Part shown: piece by piece, positions 6,160 through 10,604 of the stretch
Position numbering within the stretch: position 1 is the first letter of the stretch
Layout of the letters: each line of letters starts with the position of its first letter
DNA from: Baffinella frigidus
Lineage: Eukaryota > Cryptophyceae > Cryptomonadales > Baffinellaceae
Direction: 5' to 3'
DNA length: 10,604 bases
Assembly (NCBI GenBank): GCA_026770585.1
Contig: MU646420.1
Coordinates: 437,371 to 447,974 of the forward strand
The notes under the pieces: generated by a model
The model's input: only the letters and a program-made list of their open reading frames with translations
Told to the model about the DNA's origin: nothing
The model's database searches: none
Program-made: the position numbers and the translations under genes

Positions 6160-6398
6160 CAGGGGTACCTCGCTCATAAGAAACCGCCCCCCCCCCAGGA
6201 CCCTCCAGTAGGCCTAAGCCAGGGGTACCTAGCTCATAAGAAACCGCCCCCCCCCCTAGGACCCTCCAGTAGGCCTAAGCCAGGGGTACCTCGCTCATAA
6301 GAAACCGCCCCCCCCCTAGGACCACCATAGGGCCCTAGGCTTAGGCCTACTGGAGGGTCCTAGGGGGGGGGCGGTTTCTTATGAGCGAGGTACCCCTG
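6160..6398. mobile_element. compound family-1 MITE with three stacked left ends
   Basis: Three left-type units start at 6160, 6220 and 6281 (CAGGGGTACCTCGCTCATAA, one substitution in the second), and a single right end closes at 6398 before TA (6399-6400); the left TA is 6158-6159. Units 1 and 2 (60 and 61 bp) continue AGGACCCTCCAGTAGGCCTA. They are thus near-identical reverse complements of the right half (6339-6398) rather than copies of the left half, which reads AGGACCACCATAGGGCCC. The intact element within is 6281-6398. Confidence 0.9.
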
Positions 6399-6426
6399 TA
6401 CGTGTTGGTGTGAGGGACCGTTGTCA

Positions 6427-6478
6427 ATGCCATGTATGCACCCCGACACAAGCTGTGTCTGAGCACGGGCAGACGTTA
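6427..6478 (+). repeat. direct repeat, copy 1 (partner 6907-6958)
   Basis: GCCATGTATGCACCCCGACA ... CTGAGCAC ... CAGACGTTA matches 6907-6958 at exactly 480 bp distance. The match stops at the TTA that precedes the decayed MITE half at 6479. Confidence 0.85.
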
Positions 6479-6523
6479 GCGAGTTGCCTGGCTCATGCCG
6501 CGCACCCCCCTGGGACCCTACAG
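6479..6523 (+). mobile_element. decayed left half of a family-1 MITE
   Basis: GCGAGTTGCCTGGCTCATG followed by a C-rich run and GGGACCCTACAGTA aligns with family-1 left halves, closest to the drifted left end at 7075 (CAGAGTTACCTGGCTCATAA). It follows a TA (6477-6478) and abuts the intact element at 6526. Confidence 0.65.
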
Positions 6524-6525
6524 TA

Positions 6526-6639
6526 CAGACGTACCTCGCTCATAAGAAACCGCCCCCCCCTAGGACCCTACAGGCCTATGCCTAGGGCCCTACGGTGGTC
6601 CTAGGGGGGGGGCAGTTTGTGATGAGCGAGGTACCCCTG
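6526..6639. mobile_element. family-1 MITE, 114 bp
   Basis: Left end CAGACGTACCTCGCTCATAA after TA (6524-6525); right end GATGAGCGAGGTACCCCTG before TA (6640-6641). Both TA copies are retained. Confidence 0.9.
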
Positions 6640-6699
6640 TACAGCAGGCCTATCTATGGCCCGTCGAGAAACTGCGCACGGACTCGCGTTAGAGAGTTA

Positions 6700-6804
6700 C
6701 AGGGGTTACTCGAAATTAAGGACACGCACCGCCCCTGGGGTGGTCCTAGGCGCCTTCCGTAAGACCTTAGGGCGGTGCGTGTCCTTACTTTCGAGCAACC
6801 CCTG
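6700..6804. mobile_element. family-2 MITE, 105 bp, 35-bp TIRs
   Basis: Left arm 6700-6734 (CAGGGGTTACTCGAAATTAA then GGACACGCACCGCCC) pairs with 6770-6804 with two mismatches. TA precedes (6698-6699) and CA follows. This is the best-preserved copy of family 2 in the window. Confidence 0.93.
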
Positions 6805-7070
6805 CACCTCACTGCTCAGGCGTTCCTTGCCTGCGCAGGGGTGACACGCGAGTTCAGGGGTCAGGGGTACGCGAGAAGAGTGGTTGCTCTCCAGCACAGG
6901 GGTTGCAGGCCATGCATGCACCCCGACAGACACTGTTTCTGAGCACCGACAGACGTTACGTGATGCTCGCGTCCACAGGGGGTGACTCGCCTGGACAGGG
7001 GGTGGCACGCGAGTGCAGGGGTGAGGTGAAATCGCGGCATCCCCATGTCAACCTGCTCGCTGGGACAGGC
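6805..7070 (+). repeat. loose CAGGGGT/CGCGAG repeats and 480-bp repeat copy 2
   Basis: No gene. Short motifs recur irregularly (CAGGGGTGACACGCGAG, CAGGGGTACGCGAG, CAGGGGGTGACTCG, CAGGGGGTGGCACGCGAG, CAGGGGTGAGG). Copy 2 of the direct repeat lies at 6907-6958. The CAGGGGTNAC motifs look like outer MITE ends and may be decayed termini. Confidence 0.5.
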
Positions 7071-7074
7071 GTTA

Positions 7075-7191
7075 CAGAGTTACCTGGCTCATAAGGAGCC
7101 GCCCCCCCCCCCCGGACCACTGTAGGGCAATGGATAGGCCTACTGTAGGGTCCTAGGGGGGAGGCGGCTCCTTACGAGCGAGGTACCCCTG
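7075..7191. mobile_element. family-1 MITE, 117 bp, covarying ends
   Basis: Left end CAGAGTTACCTGGCTCATAA after TA (7073-7074); right end CGAGCGAGGTACCCCTG then CA. Both arms share GGAGCCGCC/GGCGGCTCC in place of GAAACCGCC/GGCGGTTTC, so the change is present on both sides. Confidence 0.9.
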
Positions 7192-7353
7192 CACAGCAGC
7201 TATTAACCCCCGCCTTGAGGCAACCACTCCTCCCAAACATGGGGCCACGCCGGATTTCACGTGACATCTGGTTTAATTCAAACCACTTGTTATATGCTGT
7301 TCTGAGGGCGTGTTTTGTGCCAGGGTGCAGCGTGCAGCCACCAGGACTCCCAA

Positions 7354-7606
7354 GTGGACTTACCGAGGTCGTTTCCAAGGTTGATGTGTATGGCGAAGTT
7401 GCCCTGATCTAATGTGAGAACTCTTTTAATCTAAAAAACTGAATTTCAATGAAAATTACTACACGTTTGCTTTAATATTACTTGTAAAGATCGTTCTGTG
7501 TAGTAAATTTAATAGCCACAGTTTTTTATATTAAAAGAGTTGCCACCTGAGATCGGGCAACTCCCTGGCACAAATCGACCTTTGGAAACGACCTCGGTAC
7601 TTCCAC
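7354..7606. repeat. long imperfect foldback, about 88-bp arms
   Basis: 7354-7441 and 7519-7606 are inverted copies at roughly three-quarters identity, with the best blocks ACCGAGGTCGTTTCC (outer) and AACTCTTTTAATCTAAAAAA then CTG (inner, one mismatch in 23). A further pairing, ATTACTACAC with GTGTAGTAA, lies inside the 77-bp centre. The inner part is AT-rich, unlike its surroundings. The arms may extend outward to about 7335 and 7630. No target duplication is resolved. Confidence 0.85.
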
Positions 7607-7865
7607 CTAGTGGAGGGGTTCCTCGGCTGTATGGCAACAAACCTCCGAACGACCGTGCTGACGACCACGCCAGATTCCACATGGGGGGTTCGGCTCTCTC
7701 CGAGCGCTCTTTTGGGCGCCGAACTATCCCCAAAGTAAACAACCCCCCCTTATTCCTTCCGGGGAATTGACTCTTAGCGAGCCCTTCCAAGAATCTGGCG
7801 TGGGAAGTGAAGCATCGAGGATTTCTTGAGAGTACAGTGCTCAAGAGCAGGAGGCTGGCCCCTGG
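7607..7865. repeat. 13-bp inverted repeat CCACGCCAGATTC (7665-7677 / 7791-7803)
   Basis: CCACGCCAGATTC and GAATCTGGCGTGG are exact inverses. A third related copy in direct orientation lies at 7245-7265 (CCACGCCGGATTTCACGTG), left of the foldback. Between the arms is a smaller stem (GTTCGG/CCGAAC). No gene is seen in the stretch. Confidence 0.6.
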
Positions 7866-7919
7866 TGCCCTGTGGCGGTCCTAGGGAGGTGGACGGTGTC
7901 GTGTGATCGAGGTGCCCCC
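7866..7919 (-). mobile_element. decayed right half of a family-1 MITE
   Basis: GCCCTGTGGCGGTCCTAGGG then a G-rich run and GATCGAGGTGCCCC aligns with family-1 right halves, most like 6010-6060. No left half is recognisable. Confidence 0.6.
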
Positions 7920-8097
7920 TCCCACTTAGCAGCCACCGGGGCCTTCGGTGATGTGTCCATCTCAACAATTCTGGTACAAATTGCAGTTGGTTTCAGGGTA
8001 AGGAGCTTGAAATGATTCCCGGAAATCTGGGGAAGATAGAACTCGGGCACTGCCAAGTGGACCGCCACGGGAGCTGGCAGGACACATAACCAACCAC

Positions 8098-8147
8098 CTG
8101 TGGGTACCTAGGCTCTAAGGGCACCTAATGACGCAAGGTTATGAGCG
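8098..8147 (+). repeat. empty site for the 5230 MITE, and dispersed segment copy 2
   Basis: CCTGTGGGTACCTAGGCTCT and the following AAGGGCACCTAATGACGCAAGG correspond to the two flanks of the MITE at 5230-5346, with a single TA at 8105-8106. The left match is only about 10 bp; the right match is about 38 bp. Confidence 0.8.
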
Positions 8148-8219
8148 CTCCGAAGTGGATCTACTTTGGAGGCCTCAGTGGATCTGCTTGACGCGTGGTG
8201 TGTAGCGTTCACACCAGTC

Positions 8220-8293
8220 CTCATAACCTTGCATCCTGGCAGGACACGGCACACAACCGGCTCTAAGGGCGCCCACGGATGCAAGGTTATGAG
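8220..8293. repeat. 17-bp inverted repeat and dispersed segment copies 3 and 4
   Basis: CTCATAACCTTGCATCC (8220-8236) is the exact inverse of 8277-8293. The right copy is preceded by GGCTCTAAGGGC (8259-8270), as in copies 1 and 2. The left one is only the tail of the unit. Confidence 0.8.
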
Positions 8294-8296
8294 CAC

Positions 8297-8410
8297 TCCC
8301 AAGTGAACCACGGTGATCGTTGGGCTAACCCCCAATTTGCACCAGGGGTTGCCCGACATCGGCAGCCCCTTGTGCAAATCCGCCAGACCCAACCGCTCGC
8401 GTCACTTCGG
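8297..8410. repeat. imperfect foldback, about 50-bp arms
   Basis: The inner arms 8335-8353 and 8361-8379 pair at 17 of 19 (ATTTGCACCAGGGGTTGCC). Pairing continues outward through GTTGGG/CCCAAC (8319-8324, about 8388-8393) and AAGTGA/TCACTT, with gaps. The loop is 7 bp. Confidence 0.7.
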
Positions 8411-8544
8411 AGGGCTGGTGCAACGCTACGCAGGGCGCCATAGAGGGGGATTTGAGGACCACTTGTTGCACGTTAAGTGGAGATGGTTCTTCGAATCCCG
8501 CCAGGTTCTGGAGGCGATACTCCGATTTCCTGGTACTCCGAACA
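8411..8544. other. anonymous stretch
   Basis: A forward frame from 8313 crosses it but is made mostly of the foldback and the following minisatellite, so it is not called a gene. A T-arm-like string near 8484-8502 does not fold as tRNA. Confidence 0.4.
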
Positions 8545-8629
8545 CTAGGGGTTCGAATACGATTTCTAGGAATTCGAATATGAATTCCAGGAATTCGAAA
8601 TCTAGCAATTCGAACTCTAGGAACTCAGA
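8545..8629 (+). repeat. minisatellite CTAGGAATTCGAA, period 21 then 15
   Basis: Units start at 8545, 8566, 8587, 8602 and 8617. The first two are 21 bp (CTAGGAATTCGAATATGAATT type); the next two are 15 bp, lacking the last six bases. The final unit is partial. Confidence 0.9.
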
Positions 8630-8683
8630 AAAAGAACACCCTACCCTCTCAAGGGCCCTGCGTGGTGCGGGAGAGGCCTGCGG

Positions 8684-8945
8684 GTTTATGGTTTATGGTT
8701 TATGGTATATGGTTTACGCTATAGGGTTTATGGTTTCTGGTCTAAGGTTTAGGGTCAAGGGTGTAGGGTAAAGTATTGAGGGGTTGGCCTGAGGGTACAG
8801 GGTTTAGGTTTATGGTATATGGTATATGGTATATGGTATAGCGTTTATGGTTTACGGTATATGGTATATATGGTTTACGGTATATGGTATATATGGTTTA
8901 CGGTATATGGTTTACGGTATATGGTTCAGGTTACGGTATATGGTC
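8684..8945 (+). repeat. degenerate heptamer array, TTTATGG/TTTACGG/TATATGG
   Basis: Mostly 7-bp units of TTTATGG, TATATGG and TTTACGG with interspersed TTTAGGG-like units (TTTAGGG near 8747, TACAGGG, GTAGGG). The phase and G-rich strand match a plant/algal telomere repeat that has drifted toward T/A. The YGIWYMVYG-like peptides encoded across it are by-products of the repeat. Confidence 0.85.
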
Positions 8946-9023
8946 ACCTGTACAGCTCTCGGAGCACCCCCCGGAACGGCCCGAGCAGGAGAATGAACAG
9001 CACCAACAGCGCGAGCCGCCACG
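8946..9023 (+). other. GC-rich lead-in to the satellite, doubtful coding
   Basis: In one frame it reads LSEHPPERPEQENEQHQQRE, a Pro/Gln/Glu-rich stretch that could be an exon remnant. It has no domain and continues directly into the satellite repeat. Confidence 0.2.
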
Positions 9024-9150
9024 AAAACCCGCCGTGCTCCTCGCGCCCCCGCCCGCGCCTGCGACGGGGGGCGTGAGCGCGCTGACCACACGCGGCGGAC
9101 CCGTCACCCTTTGTAAAACCCGAAAAGCTGTGTGTAGTAATTTTCATATT

Positions 9151-9193
9151 TTGGTCACGTGGCTGCACGCTTTCCGTGTAGCCACGTGACCAA
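9151..9193. repeat. CACGTG hairpin, satellite unit 1
   Basis: Arms TTGGTCACGTGGCTGCACG and CGTGTAGCCACGTGACCAA, one mismatch, 5-bp loop. The mismatch would be a G-U wobble in plus-strand RNA. Confidence 0.9.
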
Positions 9194-9330
9194 CCCCGTA
9201 CACAACGCCTACACTCGACATTTTAAAACCCGCCGTGCTCCTCCCACCCGCGCCCGCGCCTGCGACGGGGGGCGTGAGCGCGCTGACCAAACGCGGCGGA
9301 CCCGTCACCCTTTGTAAAACCCGAAAAGCT

Positions 9331-9517
9331 GTACACGTGCTACGCGGAACGACTGTCTAGTATTCGGGAATTGCGGTCAGTTCACAATTCTTCTCCACAA
9401 ATTGGCCACTTTTGGAGAAAACCCGATTTGTTTCTCGGGGAAATGACTTCTGGCAGGGGTCCGATTTTGGACCCGATAAGGTGTCGGTTGCCATCCAGTG
9501 ATTCTCCGTAGGCATCA
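9331..9517. mobile_element. 187-bp insertion in satellite unit 2, unclassified
   Basis: In units 1 and 3 AAAGCT/AGAGCT is followed directly by GTGTGTAGTAATTTTCAT. In unit 2 the same junction is split by 187 bp. The insert starts GTACACGTGCTACGCGG and ends CTCCGTAGGCATCA. Its ends show only weak inverted similarity and no clear target duplication beyond a possible GT. The interior has no ORF. It could be a degraded short element or satellite-unrelated filler. Confidence 0.7.
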
Positions 9518-9541
9518 GTGTGTAGTAATTTTCATATGTTA

Positions 9542-9580
9542 GGTCACGTGGCTACACGCGTTCCGTGTAGCCACGTGACC
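9542..9580. repeat. CACGTG hairpin, satellite unit 2
   Basis: GGTCACGTGGCTACACG and CGTGTAGCCACGTGACC, 17 bp, perfect, 5-bp loop (CGTTC). Confidence 0.9.
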
Positions 9581-9741
9581 AACCCCGTACAAAACGCCTA
9601 CACTCGACATATAAAACCCCACCGTGCTCCTCCCACCCGCGCCCGCGCCTGCGACGAAGGGGCGTGAGCGCGCTGGCCACACGCGGCTGACCCGGCACCC
9701 TTTTTAAAACCCGAAGAGCTGTGTGTAGTAATTTTCATATT

Positions 9742-9784
9742 TTGGTCACGTGGCTACACGCTTTCCGTGCAGCCACGTGACCAA
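9742..9784. repeat. CACGTG hairpin, satellite unit 3
   Basis: TTGGTCACGTGGCTACACG and CGTGCAGCCACGTGACCAA, one mismatch (A opposite C) at the same pair that differs in unit 1. Confidence 0.9.
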
Positions 9785-9867
9785 ACCCGTACATGACGCC
9801 TACACTCGACATTTAAACCCCCGTCGTGCTCCTCCCACCCGCACCCGCGCCTGCGAGGGGGGGCGTT

Positions 9868-10017
9868 CTAGCTCTGTCCCACTTGGATTTGGGCTCGCCA
9901 TTACCCCCCCCCCCGAAATTTCACAGGTAAATTTCACGGGGGGGTGTCAAAATTCACCTGTTAAATTTCGGAGGGGGCGAAATAATGGCGAGCCCAAATT
10001 TACTGGGACAGAGCTAG
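9868..10017. mobile_element. 150-bp TIR element with GCGTT target duplication
   Basis: Ends CTAGCTCTGTCCCA and TGGGACAGAGCTAG are perfect 14-bp inverses. Imperfect pairing continues inward (TTTGGGCTCGCCATTA on both sides, then GAAATTT and ACAGGT/ACCTGT). The direct repeat GCGTT flanks it at 9863-9867 and 10018-10022. Removing the element and one GCGTT restores GGGGGCGTTAGCGCGCTGA, which aligns with GGGGGCGTGAGCGCGCTGA of the other satellite units. The superfamily is not assigned. It is unrelated to families 1 and 2. Confidence 0.93.
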
Positions 10018-10022
10018 GCGTT

Positions 10023-10164
10023 AGCGCGCTGAGAGGCGCGAGCAGCAGGGGGGGTTCCGGGCGGGGGGGCGTTGGGGTTCTGGTGCCGCGGTGGGGTATA
10101 GAGCCACGCGGGACCGTGGAGAGGCGCAGTGGGGGAAGGCGAGCCACCAGAAACCCGTAGCAGC
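10023..10164. other. GC-rich tail of satellite unit 4 and anonymous sequence
   Basis: The first bases (AGCGCGCTGA) continue satellite unit 4, after which similarity is lost (the next unit bases CCACACGCGGCGG are not seen). The remainder is G-rich with no supported gene. Confidence 0.5.
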
Positions 10165-10245
10165 TTTTACCGGGTCCTGGTAAAAATCCGGGAACGATTT
10201 TTTTCGGGGGGTTTGTTCGTAGGGACTCTACGGTAGGAGTCCCTA
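10165..10245. repeat. two small stem-loops
   Basis: TTTTACC (10165-10171) pairs with GGTAAAA (10179-10185). TAGGGACTC (10220-10228) pairs with GAGTCCCTA (10237-10245). Both are short; no transcript context shows them to be terminators or RNA genes. Confidence 0.6.
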
Positions 10246-10385
10246 GGGGCCTCAGAATTGCTGACGGGCGATACGGGCAGATATGCGCGGTTTTGACTGA
10301 AATTTACTACAGTGCCCGATCCGGTTATAAGTTGTTACGGGTTGCTGGTTGAGGACGCGGTGGACGTTCGGTGGGGGGGGGGGAG
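10246..10385. other. anonymous stretch with G run
   Basis: Nothing recognised. GAAATTTACTACAGTG near 10300 is close to the GAAAATTACTACAC shared by the 7354 foldback and the satellite. It ends in a run of about 12 G (10372-10383). Confidence 0.4.
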
Positions 10386-10455
10386 CTCCTGAACCACACC
10401 CTCGAGGATTTGGCGGGAAGCACTCGGCACGTTCCTCGAGGCAATGGTTCAGGAG
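10386..10455. repeat. 23-bp imperfect inverted repeat
   Basis: 10386-10408 (CTCCTGAACCA...CTCGAGGA) pairs with 10433-10455 at 20 of 23, with the three mismatches together in the middle and a 24-bp loop. It lies directly before the terminal telomere-like array. Confidence 0.8.
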
Positions 10456-10516
10456 GTCTGGGCACGATGCGAGTTGAGCGCCGTCAGGGGAGGGAGCGGG
10501 GCTCGGGGGAAGGGGG

Positions 10517-10604
10517 TTTAGGGTTCAGGGTGCAGGGTTCAGGGTTCAGGGTTCAGGGTTCAGGGTTCAGGGTTTAGGGTTCAGGGTTCAGGGTTTAGGG
10601 TTCA
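10517..10604 (+). repeat. telomere-like heptamer array (TTCAGGG/TTTAGGG)
   Basis: A 7-bp phase is held to the window edge, mostly TTCAGGG with occasional TTTAGGG and one TGCAGGG. This is the G-strand orientation, the reverse of 2134-2983, and the main variant (TTCAGGG) equals the CCCTGAA block at 2235-2262. The array is cut by the window end, so whether it reaches a chromosome end is unknown. Confidence 0.95.

Larger units (their letters stand above)
9024..9866 (+). repeat. 201-bp satellite-like tandem repeat, about 3.3 units
   Basis: Unit starts (AAAACCC...CGTGCTCC) fall at 9024, 9225, 9613 and 9815. Spacings are 201, 388 (201 plus a 187-bp insertion) and 202. Each unit has a GC-rich module of about 107 bp (CCCGCGCCTGCGACGGGGGG, GTGAGCGCGCTG, then a TTGTAAAACCC region). 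A second module of about 95 bp begins GTGTAGTAATTTTCAT and contains a CACGTG hairpin. Unit 4 is cut off by a TIR element at 9868, and its next bases resume at 10023. Confidence 0.95.

Noticed and set aside
4667-7191. CRISPR-like array from regularly repeated 20-30 bp motifs
   Set aside because: Repeats are paired inverted ends of TA-flanked elements with repetitive interiors, not direct repeats with unique spacers.
8484-8502. tRNA T-arm-like string GGTTCTTCGAATCCCGCC
   Set aside because: The stem bases on the two sides of TTCGAAT do not pair, and no D-arm or acceptor stem is found upstream.
8313-9189. Forward frames of 152, 85 and 101 residues
   Set aside because: They are translations of the foldback, minisatellite, heptamer array and satellite; Tyr/Val/Met/Gly periodicity comes from the DNA repeat.
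9151-9193. Hairpin as a bacterial-type transcription terminator
   Set aside because: There is no U tract after the stem, the context is a eukaryotic-type satellite, and the same hairpin recurs in each unit.
9750-10160. 136-residue forward frame
   Set aside because: It spans a satellite unit, a TIR element and G-rich sequence, so it cannot be one ancestral gene.

Overview
No protein-coding gene in this 10.6 kb window can be assigned with confidence. It reads as repeat-rich nuclear DNA of a eukaryote, probably a microalga or other protist. It has two arrays of degenerate plant/algal-type telomere heptamers (CCCTAAA on the left, TTTAGGG/TTCAGGG at the right edge). It has many short terminal-inverted-repeat (TIR) elements with no transposase, long foldbacks and satellite-like tandem repeats, and no operons, Shine-Dalgarno sites or recognisable bacterial genes. 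Lineage is not determinable from the sequence; a cryptophyte-like alga is only a guess.

Layout. 1-2130: mostly anonymous sequence with a purine tract, an 83-bp tandem duplication, a perfect 55-bp inverted repeat (1040-1242), a solo MITE end and a weak minus-strand ORF with an acidic tract. 2134-2983: a degenerate telomere-like array arranged as blocks of homogenised variants. 2984-4240: GC-rich; it holds the only ORF with some coding character (minus strand, 3618-4181, with an internal 13-residue repeat). 4239-4513: a 94-bp tandem duplication plus an arm-like segment, related to the 1040-1242 foldback.

4550-7200: a nursery of non-autonomous elements. Family 1 is about 114-120 bp with TIR CAGGGGTACCTCGCTCATAA. 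Family 2 is about 95-105 bp with TIR CAGGGGTTACTCGAAATTAA. The two share their outer ends and sit at TA dinucleotides, as expected for Tc1/mariner-like MITEs. One copy is nested inside another, one is a tandem-half compound, and two apparent empty sites occur elsewhere in the window. 7200-8410: further foldbacks and dispersed duplications. 8545-8945: a minisatellite and a degenerate TTTATGG/TTTACGG heptamer array. 9024-10022: about 3.3 copies of a 201-bp satellite-like unit carrying a CACGTG hairpin. Unit 2 is interrupted by a 187-bp insertion. Unit 4 is interrupted by a different 150-bp TIR element with a 5-bp target duplication (GCGTT). 10023-10604: small inverted repeats, then a G-strand telomere-like array running off the window.

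The biology visible here is that of mobile and satellite DNA rather than a gene pathway. Because many host segments are themselves duplicated, several insertion events can be reconstructed inside the window by comparing filled and unfilled copies.
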